From Pyruvatibacter mobilis (lineage in GTDB: Bacteria > Pseudomonadota > Alphaproteobacteria > CGMCC-115125), in contig NZ_CP051630.1 of NCBI RefSeq assembly GCF_012848855.1, positions 1,281,501 through 1,345,500 of the forward strand: a DNA stretch of 64,000 nt, written 5' to 3'. The translations under genes were made by a program, and so were the position numbers. Each line of letters opens with the position of its first letter. The stretch's first letter is position 1. Positions 17,938 to 25,398 of this stretch are shown piece after piece. The notes under the pieces are model-generated. The model saw only the letters and a program-made list of their open reading frames with translations. It did no database searches and was not told the DNA's origin.

Positions 17938-18371
17938 CAGGTCGCGCCCCCGCTTACGGTGCCTGAACTGCTGCCGCCCGCATGGGGCGTTTCTGCGCGC
18001 CCGGCATCCGCTGCCTGCATCTCGTCTTCCTCGATGGTGCCGTAAGCCCTCTGTATACGGATGACCAAGCTCAGGCCGACAGCGAGCGTCGCCACGCCGA
18101 CGACAATGGCCGTCAGGATGAGCACGTGGGGCAGCGGGTTTGAGTAAAGGGCATCAGGCGCGTCCACATAAATGGGCGCAGTGCCGCCGGTGACCTTGCC
18201 GACCGAGATGTAGAAGAGAAAGACGGAAACCTGGAAAAGGTTGAGGCCCACGAGCTTCTTCACCAGGTTGCCGCGCGCGACAACCACATAGAGGCCCAGC
18301 ATCATCAGGACAATTGCGAGCCAGTAATTGTAGCGGCCAATGACGAACTCAAGGAACGGAGACAGTTCCAT
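17937..18371 (-). CDS. mrpC: Cation/proton antiporter subunit C
   Basis: A 144-aa NuoK-like membrane protein with three helices: YWLAIVLMMLGLYVVVARG, LVGLNLFQVSVFLFYISVG, and the third after DPLPHVLI-type sequence (here NPLPHVLILTAIVVGVATLA). The C-terminal ~30 residues are hydrophilic and Gly/Ser-rich, longer than in many MrpC proteins. It lies 3 bases after mrpB and forms part of the central membrane core of the complex. Confidence 0.9.
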   Translation of the reverse strand: MELSPFLEFVIGRYNYWLAIVLMMLGLYVVVARGNLVKKLVGLNLFQVSVFLFYISVGKVTGGTAPIYVDAPDALYSNPLPHVLILTAIVVGVATLAVGLSLVIRIQRAYGTIEEDEMQAADAGRAETPHAGGSSSGTVSGGAT

Positions 18372-18374
18372 CGC

Positions 18375-18824
18375 CTACCACTCCTCGTCATTGATGGGGC
18401 CCGCGGCATCCGCGAACCCGTAGAAGACAAGCACCATCACGCTTGCCACCGTCAGCCCGACGCCTGCCTCGATAAGCAGGATGCCCAGATGCTGTCCCGC
18501 GACTGCGTAATTCTCCGGGTCCTTGGAGAGCACGTCATAGTCGAGGAAATTGCCGCCATAGAACATGGTGACCACGCCGACGCCTGCATAGATAAGGACG
18601 CCCAGGCATGCGCAGGTGCGCACAACGGACAGGGGCATCACGCGGCGCGTCGTCGTCAGGCCGAAGATGAGCCCGTAGAGGATAAAGCCGACCGCGACGA
18701 TGACACCCGCCTGGAAGCCCCCGCCGGCGCCGAAATCACCATGGAACTGCACATAGAGGCCGAAGAGCACGATGGGGGCGATGAGGATCTTCGTCACCAC
18801 CCGGAGAACGATGTGATGGTTCAT
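18375..18824 (-). CDS. mrpB: Cation/proton antiporter subunit B
   Basis: A 149-aa membrane protein of the MnhB family. Recognition: LRVVTKILIAPIVLFGLYVQ, then HGDFGAGGGFQAGVIVAVGF, a very typical MrpB segment, and LIEAGVGLTVASVMVLVFY near the C-terminus. In many bacteria this domain follows the MrpA C-terminal region; here it is a free subunit encoded directly after the DUF4040 gene with a 4-base overlap. Confidence 0.92.
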   Translation of the reverse strand: MNHHIVLRVVTKILIAPIVLFGLYVQFHGDFGAGGGFQAGVIVAVGFILYGLIFGLTTTRRVMPLSVVRTCACLGVLIYAGVGVVTMFYGGNFLDYDVLSKDPENYAVAGQHLGILLIEAGVGLTVASVMVLVFYGFADAAGPINDEEW

Positions 18825-19399
18825 TCCTCTTCCTCCCGCCGACCGCGGACCGAGGCACGGCCGACAAGGCGGCCCAATGGCTTGTGCCCCAACAGGGCCA
18901 GGACGCCCGCACCGGCCATGAACACCACCACAACTTCGCCCAGCGTATCGAAGCCGCGATAGCTGGCGAGCACGGCCGTCACGATATTGGGGACATCGAT
19001 GTCGCCGGGTGTTTCATTGATGTAGTAGGGCGCGACGTGCTGCTGGGCCGGAGCTTCCGGGTCACCAAAGGCCGGCATGTCGAGTGTTGAGTAGATGAGG
19101 GCCAATCCCGTTGCGATGACCACGACAAGCGGAATGGTCTGTGCCTTCCTCACGGCCTTCTGGGTGCCCGGCACAAGCGCCAACGTGCCGAGCATCAGCA
19201 CCGTCGAGATGCCCGCGCCCACGGCGGCTTCGGTAAAGGCCACGTCCGGGGCATCCATGGTGATGAACAGTGCCGCCGTCAGCAGGCTGAACACGCCTGA
19301 CAGCATGGTGACGGCAAACAGATGATCGAGACGCACGATCTGAATGGCGACAGCAATCAGCAGCGTAAAAAGCACGAGATCGACAATGATGGCGGTCAC
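18821..19399 (-). CDS. DUF4040 (MbhD/MbhE-like) subunit: detached MrpA C-terminal region
   Basis: A 192-aa membrane protein corresponding to the C-terminal part of MrpA, equivalent to archaeal MbhD plus MbhE. The first half has three helices and the signature DAPDVAFTEAAVGAGISTVL, which contains the conserved acidic residue of this module. The second half holds NIVTAVLASYRGFDTLGEV, characteristic of MbhE. It overlaps mrpG and mrpB by 4 bases each. A free-standing form of this domain is typical of Mbh-like and split Mrp operons. Confidence 0.88.
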   Translation of the reverse strand: MTAIIVDLVLFTLLIAVAIQIVRLDHLFAVTMLSGVFSLLTAALFITMDAPDVAFTEAAVGAGISTVLMLGTLALVPGTQKAVRKAQTIPLVVVIATGLALIYSTLDMPAFGDPEAPAQQHVAPYYINETPGDIDVPNIVTAVLASYRGFDTLGEVVVVFMAGAGVLALLGHKPLGRLVGRASVRGRREEEE

Positions 19400-19779
19400 C
19401 GTGTCACCTCCTGTGCGTCGTCCGATACCGGTCCGCCGCCTTCTCCCTTTTCAAGGCGCTTGCCCAGCAGTGGCCGCAGCCCGGCAGTCCAGGCGGCGTT
19501 GGCAACGGCATGGGTGGATGTGGGGCTCGTGAAGAACAGGAAGAAGAGGATCGCGACCAGCTTAACTGTCACGAGGCTGAAGCCTGCCTGCAGGATCATC
19601 GCCAGCAGGATCAGTTCCGCGCCCAGCGTGTCGGTGACGCCGGCCGCATGCATGCGTGTGTAGAAGTCCGGCAGTCTCAGGACACCGATGGCGCCGATCA
19701 GCACGAAGAAGCAGCCGGCCGCAAGCAGGAGACCGGAGGCGATGTCGAGAACGATATCGATCAGGGCTGCGTCGATCAT
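19396..19779 (-). CDS. mrpG: Cation/proton antiporter subunit G
   Basis: A 127-aa membrane protein with three helices. The MrpG signature is present: GAIGVLRLPDFYTRMHAAGV, followed by TLGAELILLAMIL and the end of helix 3 with FFLFFTSPTSTHAVANAAW. The cytoplasmic tail is charged. It overlaps mrpF and the DUF4040 gene by 4 bases each. Confidence 0.94.
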   Translation of the reverse strand: MIDAALIDIVLDIASGLLLAAGCFFVLIGAIGVLRLPDFYTRMHAAGVTDTLGAELILLAMILQAGFSLVTVKLVAILFFLFFTSPTSTHAVANAAWTAGLRPLLGKRLEKGEGGGPVSDDAQEVTR

Positions 19780-20084
19780 GATCCTGCCCCCGGCTTGCCC
19801 GCAGACTGATCTGCATCGAGCTCTGCAATGTCGCCGAGCACGCGGTATCGGAAGAACTTGAGGACCGCGATGGTGCCCACGAAATTGATCAGGGCGTAGA
19901 GCAGGGCGATGTCCATGAAGTCCGGCCGGCCGGTGAGAAAGCCGACAAGGCCGATCATCAGCACGGTCTTGGTGCCGAACGCATTGAGCGCCAGCACCCG
20001 GTCATAGAGGCTTGGGCCTGCGAACAGACGCACCAGCGTCAGCAGCATGGCGGCAAGCACGGCAAGACAGGCAGCAAAGAACAT
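19776..20084 (-). CDS. mrpF: Cation/proton antiporter subunit F
   Basis: A 102-aa, three-helix membrane protein. It is recognised by LVRLFAGPSLYDRVLALNAF and GRPDFMDIALLYALINFVG. The open frame extends upstream, but that part overlaps mrpE and is not MrpF-like, so the ATG at 20084 is chosen; it lies 13 bases after the mrpE stop. The length is close to that of known MrpF proteins. Confidence 0.92.
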   Translation of the reverse strand: MFFAACLAVLAAMLLTLVRLFAGPSLYDRVLALNAFGTKTVLMIGLVGFLTGRPDFMDIALLYALINFVGTIAVLKFFRYRVLGDIAELDADQSAGKPGAGS

Positions 20085-20097
20085 CAGATCCGCCGTC

Positions 20098-20571
20098 CTA
20101 ACGTTGTTCGATTTCAGTGACCCGGCGGTCCATGTCCGCAAGGCCGTCGGGATCGGCAAAGGCCTCGTCGATGGCGTGCACGATGAATTCGCTGCCATCG
20201 GCATCAACGGTGACGGTGCCCGGTGTGAGGGTGATTGAATTGGCAAAGGTCACCCGGCCGATATCTGTTGCCTGGGTGGGCTTCACGCGGGTGATAGCCG
20301 GAGAAATGTCGAGCTTCGGGCGCAGAAGGATTCGCGTCACCGCGATATTGGCCTTGACGATTTCTGCCTGCAGCCATGCCCAGTAGGGAAGGGTGCTGGT
20401 GCGCATCTGCAGCGGCACACCTTCCGAATCAAGCACATCCATTCGCGCCAGCAAGAAGGTGACCGCAATGGCGGATGCCGCGCCGAGGCCGATCCAAAGT
20501 GGCTTGTAGACGCCAGACAGCAACAGCCAGAGGCCGAACAAACCGAGCGCAAGGAAAAGACCGCGCAGCAT
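20098..20571 (-). CDS. mrpE: Cation/proton antiporter subunit E
   Basis: A 157-aa protein with two N-terminal helices and a soluble domain. Signature elements are KANIAVTRILLRPKLDISPA and NSITLTPGTVTVD, both standard for MrpE. It is the first gene of the ten-gene operon running down to 12879. The promoter should lie in the 315-base gap upstream, shared with the divergent cold-shock gene. Mrp complexes exchange cytoplasmic Na+ for external protons and matter for salt and alkali tolerance. Confidence 0.93.
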   Translation of the reverse strand: MLRGLFLALGLFGLWLLLSGVYKPLWIGLGAASAIAVTFLLARMDVLDSEGVPLQMRTSTLPYWAWLQAEIVKANIAVTRILLRPKLDISPAITRVKPTQATDIGRVTFANSITLTPGTVTVDADGSEFIVHAIDEAFADPDGLADMDRRVTEIEQR

Positions 20572-20886
20572 GATTTCCCGCCAAACTCCCCAAACACAGC
20601 CCGGTCATTGGCGCAAATCACCGCGCAGCGGGCTTGTTTCTTGATAGCGGGCGAGGTCGCCGATGGCCAGCAGAACCGGAGACAGGAGGGCAAGAAAATG
20701 CGGAAACCGGCCTCTTTTGCGTGCAGATGATTGCGCTTCTGCTTCTCCCCACTATTCGACTGTGTTATCTTGCCGCACTTAACTATAAGAACGGGCGCTC
20801 AAACTCCCGCCAAGAACAAGCGGCTCACAACAAGTCCAATCCAACAAGAGCCCAAACGAGAAACGCGAAATCGCCGGGGGTATAGG
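20572..20886 (+). other. Intergenic region between mrpE and the cold-shock gene
   Basis: A 315-base divergent intergenic region. I see no gene in it. The part nearest the cold-shock gene (about 20780-20880) is A-rich and purine-rich and would form a long leader, as is usual for cold-shock mRNAs. A run of G at 20876-20880 is the ribosome binding site. No promoter motif is clear enough to place. Confidence 0.5.
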
Positions 20887-21447
20887 GTGGCGGATACGCA
20901 AGCACACATGCAGGGAGATGCCGCGAGTGACGCCGAACTCGCATTCCGCGTAACAGGCGTTGTGAAGTGGTTCGATACGACAAAGGGCTACGGTTTCATT
21001 GTCCCCGAGGACGGGTCAGCAGATGTTCTGCTGCACATGTCCTGCCTGAAGCAGGCCGGCCTGGATGCGGCCAGGGAAGGGGCAACCGTCGAATGCGAGG
21101 CGGTGAAGCGAGCCAAGGGATTGCAGGCGCTGCGCGTCATCGATGTGGATGACAGCACCGCCAAGGAAGTTCCCCAGCAGGTTGAACCGGCCAAGCCGGT
21201 GATGTCCGCGCGGGCAAGCCGTGTTGTTGCCATCGGTGAAGAGGAAGAAGCCGAGGTCAAGTGGTTCAACCGGGCCAAAGGCTATGGCTTCGTCACCCGT
21301 GGCGAAGGCACGCCGGATATCTTCGTTCACATGGAGACCCTTCGGGAAGCAGGCCTGCGGGAACTGCGCCAGGGCCAGACCGTCCGTGTTCGCTTTGGAG
21401 AGGGCGACAAGGGACTGATGGTGGCCAGCATCCGCGTGGACGAATAG
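20887..21447 (+). CDS. Tandem cold-shock domain protein
   Basis: A 186-aa protein with two cold-shock domains, an architecture common in alphaproteobacteria. Domain 1 (about residues 20-90) contains VVKWFDTTKGYGFIVPEDG and VLLHM. Domain 2 (about 118-186) contains EVKWFNRAKGYGFVTRGEG and DIFVHM. KGYGFI/V is RNP1 and the LLHM/FVHM strand RNP2, so both domains should bind single-stranded nucleic acid. The linker is acidic and alanine-rich. GTG at 20887 is chosen because GGGGG precedes it by six bases; an ATG seven codons later is the alternative. Confidence 0.92.
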   Translation: MADTQAHMQGDAASDAELAFRVTGVVKWFDTTKGYGFIVPEDGSADVLLHMSCLKQAGLDAAREGATVECEAVKRAKGLQALRVIDVDDSTAKEVPQQVEPAKPVMSARASRVVAIGEEEEAEVKWFNRAKGYGFVTRGEGTPDIFVHMETLREAGLRELRQGQTVRVRFGEGDKGLMVASIRVDE

Positions 21448-21524
21448 GCTTCCCGGGAAGAGCTTGCCTGCTCCAGGAGCGGGTGGGACGGCCCTGAGGA
21501 CCGACTGAACTGGAGTTGCTTGTC

Positions 21525-22031
21525 GTGCGTTATCTTCGGCGAGCCATTGCGGCTGCCTTTATCCTGGTCGCCGTACCTTTTGTTACGGCTTGTGCGGACA
21601 GCGAGGGTGGCGGCACACCCGATGGTGGCGCCGCCTCCAGCCTTGTCATCGAGACGCGCGCGGGACCGCAGACCTTCATCGTTGAACTTGCGGATACCGA
21701 TGAGACGCGGCGAACCGGGCTGATGTTCCGCACGGATCTGGCGGCCGATGCGGGCATGCTGTTCGATTTCGGCGACAGCCGCATCGTCACCATGTGGATG
21801 CGCAACACGCCGCTGTCGCTGGACATGATCTTCATCACAGAAGCGGGCCGGATTGCCCATATTGCCGAGAACACCGTGCCCGGCTCCGAGGCGCTTATTT
21901 CGTCGCGCTATCCGGTGGCCAGTGTGCTTGAGGTCAATGCGGGCGTCGTCTCAGCGCGGGGCATCGCAGTGGGGGACCGGGTGGTTCACCCGATCTTCGC
22001 TGAGGATGATCAATCAGCGAATAGCCCGTGA
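21525..22031 (+). CDS. DUF192 family exported protein, probable lipoprotein
   Basis: A protein of about 168 aa. The N-terminal hydrophobic segment ends in PFVTAC, a plausible lipobox, and is followed by a Gly/Ser-rich linker. The remainder is DUF192: TRRTGLMFRTDL, MLFDFGDSRIVTMWMRNTP and LDMIFITEAGRI. The fold is known structurally but I know of no established activity. GTG at 21525, nine bases after GGAG, is preferred to the TTG three codons upstream. It may be co-transcribed with the thioesterase gene 33 bases later. Confidence 0.85.
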   Translation: MRYLRRAIAAAFILVAVPFVTACADSEGGGTPDGGAASSLVIETRAGPQTFIVELADTDETRRTGLMFRTDLAADAGMLFDFGDSRIVTMWMRNTPLSLDMIFITEAGRIAHIAENTVPGSEALISSRYPVASVLEVNAGVVSARGIAVGDRVVHPIFAEDDQSANSP

Positions 22032-22064
22032 CAGGCATGGCCCTGCTGCGCTACCTCGGCTGAC

Positions 22065-22544
22065 ATGAGCACCAAAGACAGAACATCCGACGAGACCGGA
22101 TTAAAGGACGGTGGGGCTACTGCCGGGCCCAATCCGCCGGCGGGTTTTGAAGAGAGCACCAATCGCGGGCCCTTCACGACCCATAACGGTCCGTTCTTTC
22201 ACAAGATCAATGAAGACGGCAGCTTCGTTCATGCCTTTCGTGCGGCGGAACAGCATTGCAACGGCATGGGCATCGTCCATGGCGGGCTGGTGACGGCCTT
22301 TGCCGACGGGCTGATGGGCACGGCTGTGTGGCGGGCGACGGATATCGTCGGGCTGACCATCCGGCTCAATGTGGACTTCCTGTCCATCGCGAAGGTGGGA
22401 GACTGGGTCGAGGGGACAGCAACAGTCACCCGCGCAACACGGTCAGTGGCGTTCGTGGAGGCCAGAGTTCACGTGAAAACGCGGCCTATTCTGCATGCGA
22501 CAGGTGTTTTCAAACTGATGGGGCGCCACCAGAAGGTACGCTGA
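22065..22544 (+). CDS. PaaI-type hotdog-fold thioesterase
   Basis: A 159-aa hotdog-fold protein. The catalytic segment is [19 protein letters not shown] (about residues 67-85), with the HGG turn and an acidic residue on the following helix as in PaaI/YbgC-like acyl-CoA thioesterases. A strand [16 protein letters not shown] follows. The first ~30 residues are a charged extension rich in Gly and Thr. The acyl substrate cannot be inferred from the neighbours. Confidence 0.85.
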   Translation: MSTKDRTSDETGLKDGGATAGPNPPAGFEESTNRGPFTTHNGPFFHKINEDGSFVHAFRAAEQHCNGMGIVHGGLVTAFADGLMGTAVWRATDIVGLTIRLNVDFLSIAKVGDWVEGTATVTRATRSVAFVEARVHVKTRPILHATGVFKLMGRHQKVR

Positions 22545-22658
22545 ACGGGCGAGGAGGCCTTGGTGCCGGAAAACGCCTTGCAGGGCGCGGCGGCATGAGC
22601 CAATGTCCCGCGTCCGGACGGAGCCTGGAGCCAGTATCTGGCCCGCCGTCCCGCCTGT

Positions 22659-22735
22659 CGGGGCATAGCGCAGCCTGGTAGCGCACCTGCTTTGGGAGCA
22701 GGGGGTCGCAAGTTCGAATCTTGCTGCCCCGACCA
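22659..22735 (+). tRNA. tRNA-Pro (TGG)
   Basis: A 77-nt cloverleaf with encoded CCA. The acceptor pairs cggggca with tgccccg. The anticodon stem is cctgc/gcagg, and the loop tttggga gives TGG at 22693-22695. The T arm has AAGTTCGAATCTT. It reads CCA codons. It stands alone between the thioesterase and TetR genes. Confidence 0.96.
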
Positions 22736-22914
22736 TTTTTCCAAAATTTCAATGACTTACAGGCCATCATTGACAGAGATGCGCCCGGTGACGTTCTGTC
22801 ATGTGCGCAATTGTCTCCTTGGGAACAGGCGCAGGCTTGCGTATGTTTTGCATCGGGCAGGGCGGCTGCGAGTCGCCTGCGTCCCAACAGTTCAAGCCGG
22901 AAAGGCCGCTAGTC

Positions 22915-23619
22915 TTGACGTCCTCAGCCGCCGCACAGGCAAAATCCACCACGCAGCAGGGCGCATCGCGGCGCACCGGCACGCGCAAGGCCCGGGCGCC
23001 CGAGGCCAAGCAGGCCCGCGCCGAGGCATTGATGCTGGCTGCCGAAGAGGCGCTGACGCAGGCGAGCTATCACGACATCACCATCCTCGAGATCGCAAAG
23101 CGCGCGGGGCTGGCGAAGGGCACGGTCTATCTCTACTACCCCAGCAAGGAAGCGCTGTTTCTGGCGGTGCTGACCCGCAAGATCGACATGTGCTTCGACA
23201 CGCTGGAAGCGCGCTTTCGTGAAGATGACAAGTCGCCGGAATTTCTCGCCCGGGCGATGACGGATGCGCTGCTGGAGCCGCATGCCCTGCTCAACCTGTT
23301 GAGCCTGCTCTATACGCAGCTTGAGCCCGGAGCAGGCATGGAAGCGGTGATTGCCTTCAAGACGCATCTCATGGGGCGGATGCAGACCATTGGGGCCGCA
23401 CTTGAAGAGGCCTGCGGGCTTGAGGCCGGCGGCGGCCGAACCCTTTTGACGCGGGCCTATGCGCTTGCGATAGGCTTGCAGCAGTTCTCCACGCCGCCGC
23501 CCGAGTTCCTTGCGGAGCTGCAGCGGCTGGCACCTGAGCTCAAGAAAGAGCCGTTGGACGTGGAACGCGAGCTGATGGACAGCCTGACCGACATGATCCG
23601 GGCCCGCCAGAGAGGCTGA
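22915..23619 (+). CDS. TetR-family transcriptional regulator
   Basis: About 234 aa. The N-terminal helix-turn-helix lies around residues 40-85: SYHDITILEIAKRAGLAKGTV, then YLYYPSKEALFLAVL, the classic TetR recognition-helix pattern. The remaining ~150 residues are an all-helical ligand-binding and dimerisation domain. The start is uncertain: TTG at 22915 follows GGAAAGG with fair spacing, while the frame stays open to 22801. The basic, alanine-rich N-terminal tail is unusual but common in this subgroup. The target is not evident. Confidence 0.88.
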   Translation: MTSSAAAQAKSTTQQGASRRTGTRKARAPEAKQARAEALMLAAEEALTQASYHDITILEIAKRAGLAKGTVYLYYPSKEALFLAVLTRKIDMCFDTLEARFREDDKSPEFLARAMTDALLEPHALLNLLSLLYTQLEPGAGMEAVIAFKTHLMGRMQTIGAALEEACGLEAGGGRTLLTRAYALAIGLQQFSTPPPEFLAELQRLAPELKKEPLDVERELMDSLTDMIRARQRG

Positions 23620-23763
23620 CCGAAGGGCTGCTTTACCAGCAGGTATCAGGCTGTTTCTTGGTGCTTGCATCCGGACCGCATCATCCGCCATACAGTTTGG
23701 AAGTTCGGGCGTTAGAGGCGCCGTTTTTCGCGATTGATCCAGCACGAGGGGAATGGGCACACC

Positions 23764-24072
23764 ATGGTGGCGCGCATCTACAAGCCGGCCAAGACGGCCA
23801 TGCAGTCCGGTACGGCTAAAACGCATTACTGGGTGCTTGAGCATGAGCCATCCTCGGCCCGGGAAATCGATCCGCTGATGGGGTGGACAAGTTCCGGCGA
23901 CATGAACACCCAGGTGACCCTGCGCTTTGAAACCCGCGATGAGGCCGTGGCCTATGCGGAAAAGCACAAGATCCCGTATCAGGTGTTCGATGAGCAGCCC
24001 CGCGCGGCACGCCCGAAATCCTATTCCGATAATTTCCGCTCCGATCGCGTGGACGGCAACTGGACGCACTAG
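23764..24072 (+). CDS. NDUFS4-like complex I accessory subunit
   Basis: A 102-aa protein of the ETC complex I conserved-region family, the bacterial counterpart of mitochondrial NDUFS4. Typical features are MVARIYKPAKTAMQSGTAKT at the N-terminus, GWTSSGDMNTQVTLRFETRD, and EKHKIPYQVFDEQP. It is found mainly in alphaproteobacteria and associates with the peripheral arm of NADH dehydrogenase. The ATG at 23764 matches the family; a TTG ten codons upstream is less likely. It is encoded away from any nuo operon, as is usual. Confidence 0.92.
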   Translation: MVARIYKPAKTAMQSGTAKTHYWVLEHEPSSAREIDPLMGWTSSGDMNTQVTLRFETRDEAVAYAEKHKIPYQVFDEQPRAARPKSYSDNFRSDRVDGNWTH

Positions 24073-24176
24073 GTTTCGGGACTTTGGTTTGAGGCCTTAG
24101 GTCAGGGGGCGAGGGCCGGGACCACGGTCCGGCGACCTCGTGCCGAGGTGTCCCCGGTGGACCATATGACAGCTCA

Positions 24177-24253
24177 GCGCCCGTAGCTCAACCGGATAGA
24201 GCAACGGCCTTCTAAGCCGTAGGTTGCAGGTTCGAGTCCTGCCGGGCGTGCCA
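24177..24253 (+). tRNA. tRNA-Arg (TCT)
   Basis: A 77-nt cloverleaf with encoded CCA. The acceptor pairs gcgcccg with cgggcgt, with a G-U first pair. The anticodon stem is acggc/gccgt, and the loop places TCT at 24211-24213. The T arm has CAGGTTCGAGTCCTG. It reads AGA codons, which are rare in GC-rich genomes. Confidence 0.96.
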
Positions 24254-24276
24254 GTTATCCGGCATCTGATTTCCAG

Positions 24277-25398
24277 CTATGGCTTCCGCGGCTGCCGGCG
24301 GCGGCGCAGCCCTGTCCGGTTTGCATAGAGCCAGAACCCGCTGATGACATAGGCCGCAGGCGCCAGGGCCAGAAGAAGCCACAGGATGCGCACGGGCAGG
24401 CCCCAGAAATCCCCGACATGAAGCTTGTAGGCCATCTGCATGAATGCGGTGGCGGTGTTGTGATGCGCGGCATGGTGGATATCGAAAACATCGCCGCTGA
24501 CAGGGTGCACGCGGACGAGGGTGACATTCAAGGCATCAGGGGTGCCAACGCGTATATTCACGGGTTGCGTGTTTAGCTTCGGCACATTGACGGATTTGAG
24601 CTTCGCATCCGGCACGGCGTCGAGCGCGGCTGCAACGGCGCGATCGATGTCGCGTTGTCCGGCAATTGCCTGCGCGCTGATGTCGCCCGGTTTCCTGACC
24701 GGGCCGAAGGTCACGCTACTGACAACCGCTTCTGCGGTGTCGTGCCAGTTGAACGAGATCCCGGTGAAGGCGATCAGCGCGAGGATTGCCCCGGTTACAA
24801 GCGCTGTCACGGAATGGGCCCGTTGCACGATGAGATGTGTGCTGCCACGCCGCGGGATCGTTAGCCTCTTCATGCGCTTCGGTGGCAGGGCCCACATCCA
24901 TGTGCCAACGATAATCTGTATAATGAGGATCAAGGCAGTCACGGAAACCAGGTGCCTGGCCCATGACCGCGCGTCTCCCGGTACAAGCAACCATCGATGC
25001 AAGGCACGGACGAAACCGTAGAGGGTGTCATTCTGCTGATAATGCTTCAGCACTGCGCCTGTCGCGGGGTCCACATTGGCCACGCCCTGACCATTTCCCA
25101 GCCAGAAGGTCCAGGCGTGGCCCTTGGGCTGCTCCATGGCAATTGCAGCGATTGGTATGCCGGGCAATTGCCTGTCGAAGCGGGCGACCAGTTCCTCAAA
25201 TGGCAGCGGCTCCAGGCTGCCGTCTACCTGCCATTCAGCAGGCCAGAGGGCCGCCTCGATTTCGTGTCCGAAGACAAGCAAAGCCCCGGTGATGCTGAGG
25301 ATCACCAGGGGCAGGGATGCCAGAGCGGCGAGCCACAGATGGGCCCGCCGCACTGCCTTGTATGCAGGCCACCAGGAGCCTGTCCGGTTTCCGCTCAT
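24277..25398 (-). CDS. PepSY-associated transmembrane protein (iron-uptake linked)
   Basis: A 373-aa inner-membrane protein with four helices in the PepSY_TM arrangement: AHLWLAALASLPLVILSITG near residue 19, LVSVTALILIIQIIVGTWMW, VTALVTGAILALIAFTGISF and a last helix at ILWLLLALAPAAYVISGFWL. Histidines on the helices (AHLW, RALHRW, HLIVQRAHS, YKLHVGDFWG) are candidate heme ligands. Family members are often paired with siderophore receptors and proposed to reduce ferric-siderophores. The start overlaps the receptor stop by 4 bases, so the two are co-transcribed. Confidence 0.87.
   Translation of the reverse strand: MSGNRTGSWWPAYKAVRRAHLWLAALASLPLVILSITGALLVFGHEIEAALWPAEWQVDGSLEPLPFEELVARFDRQLPGIPIAAIAMEQPKGHAWTFWLGNGQGVANVDPATGAVLKHYQQNDTLYGFVRALHRWLLVPGDARSWARHLVSVTALILIIQIIVGTWMWALPPKRMKRLTIPRRGSTHLIVQRAHSVTALVTGAILALIAFTGISFNWHDTAEAVVSSVTFGPVRKPGDISAQAIAGQRDIDRAVAAALDAVPDAKLKSVNVPKLNTQPVNIRVGTPDALNVTLVRVHPVSGDVFDIHHAAHHNTATAFMQMAYKLHVGDFWGLPVRILWLLLALAPAAYVISGFWLYANRTGLRRRRQPRKP

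Noticed and set aside
24090-24170. Regulatory RNA between the NDUFS4-like gene and tRNA-Arg
   Set aside because: Short GC-rich hairpins are present, but there is no T run, no promoter and no recognisable family; such hairpins are expected by chance at this GC content.
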